Shown in pieces: positions 15,838 through 23,772 of a stretch of 64,000 nt of DNA. The notes beneath the pieces are model-generated. The model had not been told where the DNA came from, did no database searches, and was given only the letters and a program-made list of their open reading frames with translations. The stretch spans positions 62,001-126,000 of the forward strand of contig NZ_JYLF01000012.1 of assembly GCF_001043055.1 (NCBI RefSeq), in the 5' to 3' direction. The stretch comes from Pseudomonas weihenstephanensis. Lineage in GTDB: Bacteria > Pseudomonadota > Gammaproteobacteria > Pseudomonadales > Pseudomonadaceae. A program made the position numbers and the translations under genes. Within the stretch, counting starts at the first letter, position 1; each line of letters begins with the position of its first letter.

Positions 15838-16977
15838 ATGGTAGTCAAGGTCCTGGTGGTGGATGATTCGGGTTTTTTCCGCCGCCGCGTCTCGGAAATT
15901 CTGTCGGCTGATCCGACGATCCAGGTGATCGGCACTGCCACCAATGGCAAAGAGGCGATTGATCAGGCGCTGGCGCTCAAGCCCGATGTGATCACCATGG
16001 ACTACGAAATGCCGATGATGGACGGCATCACTGCCGTGCGTCACATCATGCAGAAGTGTCCGACCCCGGTGTTGATGTTTTCTTCACTGACCCACGAAGG
16101 TGCCCGCGTCACGCTGGATGCACTGGACGCAGGGGCCGTGGACTTCTTGCCGAAAAACTTCGAAGACATTTCGCGCAACCCCGATAAGGTCAAACAGTTG
16201 CTGTGCGAGAAGGTGCACACCATTTCGCGCAGCAACCGCCGTTTTTCCAGCGCACCGCAGCCCTCGGCGCAACCTTCAGTGGCGCCCTCGCGGCCCGCGG
16301 TCAGCGGTTTTGCACCTGTCGCCACGGCGCCTGCGCCAACCCCGGCACGCACCACGCCGATTGCCAGTCGCAGTGCGCCTGCGGCCGCGCCGTCTTCACC
16401 GGCGCCAAAACGTAAGGCCTACAAGCTGGTGGCGATTGGGACATCAACCGGTGGCCCGGTAGCCTTGCAGCGCGTGTTGACGCAACTGCCGGGCAACTTC
16501 CCGGCGCCTATCGTGCTGGTTCAGCACATGCCAGCGGCCTTTACCAAGGCGTTTGCCGAGCGGTTGGACAAGCTGTGCCGCATCAGCGTCAAAGAAGCTG
16601 AAGACGGCGACATTCTGCGTCCGGGCCTGGCCCTGCTGGCGCCGGGTGGCAAGCAAATGATGATCGACGGCCGTGGCACGGTGAGAATTCTGCCGGGCGA
16701 CGAGCGTTTGAACTACAAGCCGTGTGTGGATATCACCTTCGGTTCTGCGGCCAAGTCTTACGGCGACAAAGTGTTGGCAGTGGTGTTGACCGGCATGGGC
16801 GCAGACGGCCGCGAAGGCGCGCGTCTGCTCAAGCAGGGTGGCAGCAGTGTCTGGGCGCAAGACGAAGCCAGTTGTGTGATTTACGGCATGCCAATGGCCA
16901 TCGTCAAAGCCAACCTGGCGGACGCGGTGTACAGCCTGGATGACATCGGCAAGCACTTGGTCGAGGCGTGTCACTGA
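15838..16977 (+). CDS. cheB: Chemotaxis protein-glutamate methylesterase CheB
   Basis: CheB removes methyl groups from chemoreceptors when phosphorylated by CheA, giving adaptation. The 379-residue product has a receiver domain (about 1-120; VDDSGFF, phospho-Asp in ITMDYEMPMMDG), a long Ala/Pro/Ser-rich linker (about 140-190), and a methylesterase domain with the catalytic triad motifs GTSTGGP (Ser), VQHMPAAFT (His) and LTGMGADG (Asp). The ATG at 15838, 5 bases after GGAG, is preferred to an upstream GTG. The stop overlaps the motC start by one base (TGATG). Confidence 0.96.
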   Translation: MVVKVLVVDDSGFFRRRVSEILSADPTIQVIGTATNGKEAIDQALALKPDVITMDYEMPMMDGITAVRHIMQKCPTPVLMFSSLTHEGARVTLDALDAGAVDFLPKNFEDISRNPDKVKQLLCEKVHTISRSNRRFSSAPQPSAQPSVAPSRPAVSGFAPVATAPAPTPARTTPIASRSAPAAAPSSPAPKRKAYKLVAIGTSTGGPVALQRVLTQLPGNFPAPIVLVQHMPAAFTKAFAERLDKLCRISVKEAEDGDILRPGLALLAPGGKQMMIDGRGTVRILPGDERLNYKPCVDITFGSAAKSYGDKVLAVVLTGMGADGREGARLLKQGGSSVWAQDEASCVIYGMPMAIVKANLADAVYSLDDIGKHLVEACH

Positions 16978-17717
16978 TGGATGTACTGAGCCTGATCGGC
17001 ATCATCATGGCCTTTGTGGCCATCATCGGCGGTAACTACCTCGAAGGTGGCCACCTGGGCGCGTTGGCCAATGGTCCGGCCGCGTTGATCGTGATCGGCG
17101 GCACCGTGGGTGCCGCGTTGTTGCAGTCGCCCATGAGCGCCTTCAAACGCGCCATGCAAACCGTGATCTGGATTTTCTTTCCGCCCCATATCGACCTGGC
17201 TGGCGGCGTTGACCGCGTAGTCAACTGGAGTCTGACGGCGCGCAAGGAAGGCTTGCTCGGCCTGGAAGGCGTCGCCGACGCCGAACCTGACGACTACTCG
17301 CGCAAAGGCTTGCAATTGCTGGTCGACGGCGCGGAACCGGAGGCGATCCGCAGCATTCTTGAAGTCGATTTCATGACTCAGGAAAGCCGCGACATCGAAG
17401 CCGCCAAGGTGTTTGAAAGCATGGGTGGCTACGCGCCGACCATTGGCATCATCGGCGCGGTGATGGGCTTGATCCACGTGATGGGTAACCTGGCCGACCC
17501 CAGCCAGTTGGGCAGCGGCATTGCCGTGGCGTTCGTCGCCACCATTTATGGCGTGGCCAGTGCCAACCTGATTCTGTTGCCGATCGCCAGCAAGCTGAAG
17601 TCGATTGCCATGCGCCAGTCGCGTTACCGCGAAATGTTGCTCGAAGGCATATTGTCGATTGCCGAGGGCGAGAACCCGCGCTCCATTGAGTTGAAGCTTC
17701 AGGGCTTCATGGATTAA
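16977..17717 (+). CDS. motC: Flagellar stator protein MotC (MotA family)
   Basis: MotC is the MotA-type subunit of the second pseudomonad stator, forming with MotD a proton-driven torque generator. The 246-residue product has four membrane segments (two near the N-terminus, two at about 150-200) and a cytoplasmic loop with the conserved KGLQLLVDG and FMTQESRDIEAAK region. The PTIGIIGAVMGLIHVMGNL segment is a MotA hallmark. The ATG at 16977 overlaps the cheB stop. motD follows after 15 bases. Confidence 0.95.
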   Translation: MDVLSLIGIIMAFVAIIGGNYLEGGHLGALANGPAALIVIGGTVGAALLQSPMSAFKRAMQTVIWIFFPPHIDLAGGVDRVVNWSLTARKEGLLGLEGVADAEPDDYSRKGLQLLVDGAEPEAIRSILEVDFMTQESRDIEAAKVFESMGGYAPTIGIIGAVMGLIHVMGNLADPSQLGSGIAVAFVATIYGVASANLILLPIASKLKSIAMRQSRYREMLLEGILSIAEGENPRSIELKLQGFMD

Positions 17718-17732
17718 TGGAGAGTTTGCGCT

Positions 17733-18623
17733 ATGTCCCGTCGCCGTCGGCAGCCTGAAGAACACGTCAATCACGAACGCTGGCTGGTGTCCTACGCGGA
17801 CTTCATCACCTTGCTGTTTGCGTTTTTCGTGGTCATGTACTCGATCTCTTCGATCAACGAAGGCAAATACAAGGTCATCTCCCAGGCGCTGGTGGGGGTG
17901 TTCAACGACGCTGAACGCACCATGAAGCCGATTCCGGTCGGTGATGAGCGGCCGTTGACCACCAAGCCTGCCGAGCCGCTGGTCAAAGACAGCGACCAGA
18001 CCGACGCAGGCATTGGTCAAATCACCCGCGACCCGCTGAAAACCATCGCCGATGACATCACCCACGCGTTTGGCGATTTGATTGCGTCCAATCAGTTGAC
18101 GGTGCGTGGCAACGAGTTGTGGGTTGAGATCGAACTCAATTCCAGCTTGTTGTTTGGCAGTGGTGACGCGATGCCCAGTGACGTGGCCTTCAACATCATC
18201 GACAAAGTGGCGACGATCCTTAAGCCGTTCGACAACCCGATTCACGTTGAAGGTTTCACCGATGATTTGCCGATTCGCACGGCGCAGTACCCCACTAACT
18301 GGGAGCTGTCCTCGGCGCGCTCGTCGAGCATCGTGCGCATGCTGGCCATGCAAGGGGTCAACCCGGCGCGCATGGCGTCGGTCGGTTACGGCGAGTTTCA
18401 GCCGGTGGCCAATAACACCACGCCAGAAGGCCGGGCGCTGAACCGGCGTGTGGTGTTGGTGGTGTCGCGCAACCTCGATGTGCGCCGCAGTCTGACCGGC
18501 ACCGGCTCTGCGCATGCCACCCCGGATGCGGCGTTGAAGCGAGCTGGCACACAAACTGCACCGCCGGTGACAAAGCCGCCGGTTCGGGCGAATGCCGTCA
18601 ATTCTCCGTCGCCGGCCCTATAA
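17733..18623 (+). CDS. motD: Flagellar stator protein MotD (MotB family)
   Basis: MotD anchors the MotC/MotD stator to peptidoglycan. The 296-residue product has a basic N-terminus with H and R/K residues, one membrane helix carrying the critical proton-binding Asp (SYADFITLLFAFFVVMYSIS, about 20-40), a plug/linker, and an OmpA-like peptidoglycan-binding domain (about 130-255; HVEGFTDDLPI, NWELSSARSSSIVRML, NRRVVLVVSRN). The tail is Ala/Pro-rich. It lies in the standard position after motC and before the ParA-like gene. Confidence 0.95.
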   Translation: MSRRRRQPEEHVNHERWLVSYADFITLLFAFFVVMYSISSINEGKYKVISQALVGVFNDAERTMKPIPVGDERPLTTKPAEPLVKDSDQTDAGIGQITRDPLKTIADDITHAFGDLIASNQLTVRGNELWVEIELNSSLLFGSGDAMPSDVAFNIIDKVATILKPFDNPIHVEGFTDDLPIRTAQYPTNWELSSARSSSIVRMLAMQGVNPARMASVGYGEFQPVANNTTPEGRALNRRVVLVVSRNLDVRRSLTGTGSAHATPDAALKRAGTQTAPPVTKPPVRANAVNSPSPAL

Positions 18624-18674
18624 CTGAATGTCAATTCTCGGCCAAGCGGTCATGCCGCCGGGAGGAACACGCTA

Positions 18675-19463
18675 ATGAGAGTCTGGGCAGTAGCCAATCA
18701 AAAAGGTGGTGTCGGTAAGACCACCACCTCCATCGCTCTGGCCGGTTTGCTGGCCGAGGCGGGCAAGCGCGTGGTTGTGGTCGATCTGGACCCCCACGGC
18801 TCCATGACCAGTTACTTTGGTTACGACCCCGATACGCTTGAGCACAGCAACTACGACTTGTTCTTGCACAAGGGCCAGGTGCCAGAAGGCATGCCCGCCC
18901 AATTGTTGCTGGCCACCAGTAACGAGCGCATCTCGTTGCTGCCTTCGAGCACGGCGTTGGCCACCCTTGAGCGCCAGTCGCCGGGGCAGAGTGGCCTGGG
19001 GCTGGTGATTGCCCGTGCGCTGGCGCAACTGTGGCAAGACTACGATTACGCGATCATCGACAGCCCGCCGTTGCTGGGCGTGTTGATGGTCAATGCCTTG
19101 GCGGCGAGCCAGCAGTTGGTGATCCCGGTGCAAACCGAGCACTTGGCGGTCAAGGGGCTGGAGCGCATGGTCAACACCCTGGCGATGATCAACCGCTCGC
19201 GCAAACAAGAGTTGCCGTACAGCATCGTGCCGACCTTGTTTGACCGGCGTACCCAAGCGTCCATGAGCACCTTGCGGGTGTTGCGTGACCTGTATCCCGA
19301 AACGATTTGGCAGGGTTATATTCCGGTCGATACACGTTTGCGTGACGCCAGCCGCGCCGGTCTTGCGCCGTCGCAGTTCGACCCTAAAAGCCGTGGTGTG
19401 GTGGCGTATCGCGCCTTGCTCAAGCATTTGCTGAGCCGCCAACTTGCACCGCAGGTGGCGTGA
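18675..19463 (+). CDS. ParA-type ATPase of the chemotaxis cluster (ParC-like)
   Basis: This 262-residue protein belongs to the ParA/Soj/MinD ATPases, with a deviant Walker A (NQKGGVGKTTTS, residues 8-19), Walker A' (VVDLDPHGSMTSYFG) and Walker B-like (YAIIDSPPLLGV). In vibrios the homologue in the same position, ParC, recruits chemotaxis arrays to the cell pole together with ParP. The same gene order here, followed by a CheW-like tailed protein and CheW, argues for the same job. It is distinct from FleN, which lies upstream. Family assignment is firm; the polar-localisation role is inferred from context. Confidence 0.92.
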   Translation: MRVWAVANQKGGVGKTTTSIALAGLLAEAGKRVVVVDLDPHGSMTSYFGYDPDTLEHSNYDLFLHKGQVPEGMPAQLLLATSNERISLLPSSTALATLERQSPGQSGLGLVIARALAQLWQDYDYAIIDSPPLLGVLMVNALAASQQLVIPVQTEHLAVKGLERMVNTLAMINRSRKQELPYSIVPTLFDRRTQASMSTLRVLRDLYPETIWQGYIPVDTRLRDASRAGLAPSQFDPKSRGVVAYRALLKHLLSRQLAPQVA

Positions 19464-19547
19464 AGTGGGTGTGCATTCAAGTATCAAAGTTGTGCGGCCG
19501 ATAACCTCTACAGGTCTCGGGTGTGAAGGCTGGGCGTGGGCCACTCT

Positions 19548-20405
19548 ATGAAGCAACCTGTATTGATACCGACGCGCCCGCAATTGGCGTTGCAGTCCTA
19601 CCTCGACGGCCTGTTGCAAGAGGCCACTGAGGAGCTATTGGCGGCTGAGCCTGAACCGGTCATGCCGTTGGTCATGCCAGAGGTTGAAACCGTCGGGCTG
19701 GACGATTTTGCGGCGGCGGTGCTGGAAGAGCAGGTGCGTGACGCGGTGGTGCCTGCACCTGCACCTGCACCCGCAGTGGTGGTGCCCATCCGTGCCCCGG
19801 CAGCGCTGGCGGTTGAGTGGCCTGAGGGGGGGCAGGTGGAGCAAGCATTGGCTCGGCCACTGGTCGATGTGCATTTGCCGACGGCGCCCGGTGGGCGTTT
19901 GCCTGCCCTCAGTGATGGTCGCCCGGCGTGGGCAGCCGAACCGTTCGAATGCTTGTTGTTCGACGTGGCGGGCCTGACGCTGGCCGTGCCGCTGGTGTGT
20001 TTGGGGTCGATTTATTCGCTGGCCGGGCGTGAGCTGACGCCGCTGTTCGGTCAACCGGAATGGTTCCTGGGGATCTTGCCGAGCCAGAGTGGCAACCTCA
20101 AGGTGCTCGACACCGCACGCTGGGTCATGCCCGACCGTTACCGCGATGACTTTCGCGAAGGGCTGCAATACGTTATTTCGGTTCAGGGCTATGAATGGGG
20201 CCTGGCAGTGCATCAAGTCAGCCGTTCGCTGCGCCTGGACCCCAACGAAATCAAATGGCGCACCCAGCGTGGGCAGCGTCCCTGGTTGGCGGGCACGGTG
20301 ATTGAACACATGTGCGCGCTGCTGGACGTGGCGGAGCTGGCCGAATTGATCGCCAGCGGCGCGGTCAAGCATATGGCCAAAGCCGTACCCGCGCCGCAGG
20401 CGTAA
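19548..20405 (+). CDS. CheW-domain protein with N-terminal tail (ParP-like)
   Basis: The 285-residue product has an unstructured Ala/Pro/Glu/Val-rich N-terminal half (about 1-125, including alternating PAPAPAP) and a C-terminal CheW-like domain (about 130-280; CLLFDVAGLTLAVPLVCLGSIY, WGLAVHQVSRSLRLDPNEIKWR, WLAGTVIEHMCALLDVAEL). This layout matches ParP of vibrios, whose C-terminal domain inserts into arrays and holds CheA while its N-terminal region binds ParC. The ATG at 19548 was taken rather than the GTG at 19536, as it begins with the conserved MKQPVLIPTRPQLALQSYL. The neighbours are the ParA-like gene and cheW. Confidence 0.88.
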   Translation: MKQPVLIPTRPQLALQSYLDGLLQEATEELLAAEPEPVMPLVMPEVETVGLDDFAAAVLEEQVRDAVVPAPAPAPAVVVPIRAPAALAVEWPEGGQVEQALARPLVDVHLPTAPGGRLPALSDGRPAWAAEPFECLLFDVAGLTLAVPLVCLGSIYSLAGRELTPLFGQPEWFLGILPSQSGNLKVLDTARWVMPDRYRDDFREGLQYVISVQGYEWGLAVHQVSRSLRLDPNEIKWRTQRGQRPWLAGTVIEHMCALLDVAELAELIASGAVKHMAKAVPAPQA

Positions 20406-20489
20406 ACAGACAAAACAAACGGCCGGGCCAATGGCGCGGTCAGACAGCACACACACCGTTTTAGCGGTATTTAGCCAGGGGTTTGGGGT

Positions 20490-20969
20490 ATGAATCAGTC
20501 AAGTGCAAAGGGTTCCGAAGATCCGATCCTGCAATGGGTCACCTTCAAGCTGGACAACGAGTCTTACGGCATCAACGTGATGCAGGTACAGGAAGTGCTG
20601 CGCTACACCGAAATCGCCCCGGTTCCGGGTGCGCCTTCCTACGTGCTGGGCATCATCAACCTGCGTGGCAACGTGGTAACGGTGATCGATACCCGTCAGC
20701 GCTTTGGCTTGATGAACGCTGAAATCACAGACAACAGTCGCATCGTGATTATCGAAGCCGACAAACAGGTGGTTGGCATTTTGGTCGACAGCGTGGCGGA
20801 AGTGGTTTATCTGCGTCAGTCCGAGATCGAAACCGCGCCGAATGTGGGCAACGAAGAATCCGCCAAGTTTATCCAGGGCGTGTGCAACAAGAACGGCGAG
20901 CTGCTGATTCTGGTTGAGCTGGACAAAATGATGAGCGAAGAAGAATGGTCGGATCTGGAGAACATCTGA
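20490..20969 (+). CDS. cheW: Chemotaxis coupling protein CheW
   Basis: CheW links chemoreceptors to CheA in the signalling array. The 159-residue product is a single CheW domain: WVTFKLDNESYGINVMQVQEVLRY, then the strongly conserved PGAPSYVLGIINLRGNVVTVIDTRQRFGL, VVGILVDSVAEVVYL and the C-terminal ELLILVELDKMMS. Length is typical. It ends three bases before the DUF2802 gene and probably shares its transcript with motCD, the ParA-like gene and the ParP-like gene. Confidence 0.96.
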   Translation: MNQSSAKGSEDPILQWVTFKLDNESYGINVMQVQEVLRYTEIAPVPGAPSYVLGIINLRGNVVTVIDTRQRFGLMNAEITDNSRIVIIEADKQVVGILVDSVAEVVYLRQSEIETAPNVGNEESAKFIQGVCNKNGELLILVELDKMMSEEEWSDLENI

Positions 20970-20972
20970 TTG

Positions 20973-21362
20973 ATGCTTGAGGTGGCGGTAATAGTCCTGG
21001 GCCTGCTCTGGGTGCTGACGGTGTGGATGTTCGTGTCCTACGTACGCAGCCAGCGCTTGATTGCGGCGCAGCAAGCAGCGGGCGATGCCCTGCGCGATCA
21101 GCGCATCAAAGAGCTGGGTCGACGGTTGGACACCTACCAGAACGGCAGCGTGCAAATGGGTGAAGACCTGCACGAGTTGCGCGCGGTGGTGGCGCCGCTG
21201 CCTGAAAAACTCACGCAATTGGAACAGCGCGACCCGACCAGCCTGTCATTCTCCCAGGCTGCGCGCCTGGTTGGCATGGGGGCCAGCATCGACGAATTGA
21301 CCGAGTCCTGTGGCCTGACCCAGGCTGAGGCCGAGTTGATGAGCAAGATGCACAAAGGCTGA
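20973..21362 (+). CDS. DUF2802 membrane-anchored coiled-coil protein
   Basis: The 129-residue product begins with one membrane helix (LEVAVIVLGLLWVLTVWMFVSYV, about 2-24), followed by a heptad-rich coiled coil (about 30-80) and a C-terminal small helical segment (SFSQAARLVGMGASIDELTESCGLTQAEAELM) that looks like a helix-turn-helix-type motif. This is the DUF2802 family, regularly found as the last gene of polar flagellar/chemotaxis clusters. Its function is not known to me. The ATG at 20973 is used rather than the TTG at 20970. A strong terminator follows at 21398-21437. Confidence 0.85.
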   Translation: MLEVAVIVLGLLWVLTVWMFVSYVRSQRLIAAQQAAGDALRDQRIKELGRRLDTYQNGSVQMGEDLHELRAVVAPLPEKLTQLEQRDPTSLSFSQAARLVGMGASIDELTESCGLTQAEAELMSKMHKG

Positions 21363-21397
21363 GTTTTTAGTCGGTAATTGCGTAAACGGATCACGTG

Positions 21398-21437
21398 AAA
21401 AGGGCCACTGCAACCTGTGTTGCAGCGGCCCTTTTTG
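21398..21437. terminator. Bidirectional rho-independent terminator
   Basis: A long hairpin with arms AAAAGGGCCACTGCAAC and GTTGCAGCGGCCCTTTTT (one bulged base) closed by CTGT, with A and T runs on the two sides. It sits between the converging ends of the chemotaxis block and the idi remnant and should stop transcription from both strands. Confidence 0.9.
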
Positions 21438-21449
21438 TTGGGTGCGGTT

Positions 21450-21713
21450 TTAGCCGGCAGCGGTTGGTGCGCTGGCTGCACGCTCTTTCAAGGCGTGCAG
21501 TTGCGCGCCCGGTTGTTGAATGATCTGTTTAAACCAGGCCGTAAATAGCTCGGGTTGATTGGCCAGTTGAGCGTTCAGGGTTTCTAGGTCTATCCATTTC
21601 CAGGCGCACGCCTCGTTGGGGTCAGGTCGCGGCTCACCCTCATATCGCCCCACATAGACGTAATCGAACTCATGCTCGATCAACTCGTTGGACACGCGTG
21701 CGTGATAGGTCAA
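21450..21713 (-). pseudogene. idi: Truncated isopentenyl-diphosphate delta-isomerase
   Basis: The frame encodes about 87 residues that match only the C-terminal half of type I Idi, a Nudix-family enzyme interconverting isopentenyl and dimethylallyl diphosphate. The recognisable part is RVSNELIEHEFDYVYVGRYEGEP, followed by the conserved W-K-W region (CAWKWIDLETL) and the WFK tail. The N-terminal half with the catalytic Cys region and the Nudix box is missing. Upstream on the same strand lies the oxidoreductase, whose stop codon overlaps the possible TTG start here, and an in-frame stop occurs at 21726-21728. A 5' deletion is the simplest explanation, so the fragment cannot be an active isomerase. 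Confidence 0.75.
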
Positions 21714-23059
21714 TAGGGGGGAGTGTCATGGGAGGACGCCCTTCGCACGGATGATTTGGCCCGCCAGGCAGACGAGCAGGCCATGCCCGCTATGCGCATG
21801 ACTATAGACGGGTGAAAGAGTGCATAGGGCGATGCGACTTGATGCATGACCTTGAGCTGAAGTTCCCTGGCGAACGTGTTGTGGTTAGAGAGTGTGTAGA
21901 ACATGCCGACATAGGCCATCATGAATCGCTTGAAAAGAGTGCGCTTGCCTTCGACGCGTGAGTGACGAAGGTCTTCAATTTCAGCCATGTCCCAAGGCAT
22001 GCGCGAGACACGCGCCAGTTTTTTTTGCAGCGTCCGTGCGGGCAGCCCTTGAGTGAGGTGTTCACGTAAAACCTTGACGTGGCTGGCGCACATCGTCAGG
22101 CCTTGGGCGAAGAATGGATTGAGGTTGCAAAAGGCGGCCCCCACCACCAACAACCCGTCCGGGAAGTGGCTCATTTTTTCATAGTGGCGCCAGGTGCTGC
22201 CCCCAAATTTAAAACTTGAGAGTTCAGACACCGGAACGGCTTGCGCGATGAAGTCACTGATATCGGGCTGCGTGAGTGCGCTGATAAAGGCCTTGTAGGC
22301 GGTCACATCATGTGTGGGATTGGACTCAAAGCAGCCAGCGGCTGAAATGAGCCATGTGTTCTTTTCAATCGGAAACATCAGCCCCACATCATATTTGTTA
22401 CTGCCCTGGTCCCAGATCATGACCGCTTTTCTGTCCACGGCGCCTGTGCTGCGGTACAGCTGCGATGAATAGTGGGTGTGTTTTTTAAGGGTGCTGATTT
22501 GCACGTCACCCAAGCCATTGGCCTTTAGCCACTGCGGTGTTTTAGTGCCAAAGCCGCTGCAATCCACCACTAATTCGCAGCGCAGTGTTCCATCAACCCC
22601 GTCTCGACTGAGCGTGACCCCTTCAACCCGGGTGCCATTGCAGATCAAGCCGCTAACCCTGGTATGGCGGCTGACGGTGACGCGCGGGTTACTGAGGATG
22701 CGTTGGCGCAAGGTTTTGTCCAGCAGTGAGCGACTGAACACCATCGATGAAAGCCCGCTGAGGTAAGGGACTTTCCATTCGCCGCCCTGAAACCAGCGTA
22801 GATCGCGGCCCAGATTGAGCGGCACGCCGCCCTCAGCATTCAGCGCATGTGTAATGCCGGGGAAGATGCTTTCAATGATGTCCATGCCCTGTTTAAGCAC
22901 CAGATGCAGATGGTGCTCTTGAGGGACGCCTTTTCGGGGCGCCGTCGTGGCGTCAAATTGATCCTTTTCCAGGATCACCACCTCGCTGAAGTGTGCTGAC
23001 AGCACTTGTGCCACGAGGCAGCCTGACAGGCTGCCGCCAATCACCACGGCTTTTTTCAC
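21710..23059 (-). CDS. FAD-dependent oxidoreductase, monooxygenase/halogenase type
   Basis: The N-terminal VVIGGSLSGCLVAQVL followed by acidic EKD is a Rossmann FAD-binding fold. A later LVVDCSGFG and the motif GLLVVGAAFCNLNPFFAQGLTMC (DG/GD-type second flavin contact, here changed) place it with the UbiH/flavin-dependent monooxygenase and halogenase superfamily. The substrate is unknown. GTG at 23059 (VKKAVVIGG) with AAGGGA about 10 bases upstream is chosen; a longer reading from 23158 adds 33 unconserved residues. The last 25 residues look unlike a protein end, whereas another frame reads a hydrophobic GLLVCLAGQIIRAKGVLP before a stop, so a late frameshift is possible. Partnership with the truncated idi suggests a former isoprenoid-related pair. 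Confidence 0.75.
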   Translation of the reverse strand: MKKAVVIGGSLSGCLVAQVLSAHFSEVVILEKDQFDATTAPRKGVPQEHHLHLVLKQGMDIIESIFPGITHALNAEGGVPLNLGRDLRWFQGGEWKVPYLSGLSSMVFSRSLLDKTLRQRILSNPRVTVSRHTRVSGLICNGTRVEGVTLSRDGVDGTLRCELVVDCSGFGTKTPQWLKANGLGDVQISTLKKHTHYSSQLYRSTGAVDRKAVMIWDQGSNKYDVGLMFPIEKNTWLISAAGCFESNPTHDVTAYKAFISALTQPDISDFIAQAVPVSELSSFKFGGSTWRHYEKMSHFPDGLLVVGAAFCNLNPFFAQGLTMCASHVKVLREHLTQGLPARTLQKKLARVSRMPWDMAEIEDLRHSRVEGKRTLFKRFMMAYVGMFYTLSNHNTFARELQLKVMHQVASPYALFHPSIVMRIAGMACSSAWRAKSSVRRASSHDTPPY

Positions 23060-23383
23060 TGGGTTTTTTCCCTTAATAGGGGCAAGGTGAGCCCCATGTT
23101 CAAGCCTGCCTGTGCAAATAATGGCCCGACTGTAACGGGCGCCACCCAGGCACGCCACTGTCAGAAGTGACAGTAGTGCAAAGTGTGGGGCGGGATAATA
23201 ATCAGCGCGAGGCGGCTTTTAACAGGGTCGTTCAGGGGCCAGTGAATGATTGATAGTCAGAGTTCGGCATGACGCGTCATTTGAGTCGATGCTCTGAAAA
23301 GAGGGCGCTTTATAGCGTGTTCTTTTGAATGTTGAATGCGCCGGTTTATTAGAACCGCGCGCATCACTCATGACGGGAGTTCA
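23060..23383. other. Divergent intergenic region with a palindrome
   Basis: This 324-base gap separates the oxidoreductase (-) from the hypothetical gene (+). It contains a perfect inverted repeat CTGTCAGAAGTGACAG at 23158-23173 that could be an operator, and a relatively AT-rich stretch at 23195-23340 suitable for promoters in both directions. I see no small gene in it. Confidence 0.4.
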
Positions 23384-23758
23384 ATGATGGTTGGGCCAAC
23401 GGCGGTTCCCCTTGCACCGATAGTTCCCGATGCCGATGCTCAAGGTGTCATACCTATGCGCCCGGTGACGCAAGCCATTGACGTTGAGATTGTGCTCGGG
23501 GTGGATGTAAGCCCCGGCTACAGCTACCGGTTGTGTTGGGACCGTAGACTGATGGTGGGCGAGCCAGGCTTGGCAATAACGATTACAGATGAGGCGCCAG
23601 GCAGTGTGATCCATTTGTCATTCTTGCCCCGCTGGTTTCAATACACGCCCACCTTCGAACTCAGTTATCTACTGACGCTGGAGGCTGAACAGTCTCTATG
23701 GTCTGAAGGCATTAACCTGACGCACACGATTGATCCGAATGCCGAAGGCTCGTTCTGA
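23384..23758 (+). CDS. Hypothetical protein, predicted beta-rich
   Basis: I do not recognise this 124-residue protein with confidence. The ATG at 23384 follows GGGAG (23375-23379); a second ATG three bases on is equally possible, while the first ATG at 23336 lacks a ribosome site. The sequence is soluble, Pro-rich at the N-terminus, and then alternates short beta-type segments (VDVEIVLGVDV-like, YRLCWDRRLMVG, LAITITDEAPG, FQYTPTFELSYLLTLE). This pattern recalls the Ig-like beta-sandwich repeats seen in large pseudomonad proteins, here as a single unit. It stands alone between the oxidoreductase and the flhB-like gene, which converges on it. Confidence 0.55.
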   Translation: MMVGPTAVPLAPIVPDADAQGVIPMRPVTQAIDVEIVLGVDVSPGYSYRLCWDRRLMVGEPGLAITITDEAPGSVIHLSFLPRWFQYTPTFELSYLLTLEAEQSLWSEGINLTHTIDPNAEGSF

Positions 23759-23772
23759 CCCTGTGACGTTAA

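Noticed and set aside
16971..18554. 527-codon open frame on the minus strand opposite motC/motD
   Set aside because: His/Arg/Gln-rich with no motif; motC and motD on the plus strand are unmistakable.
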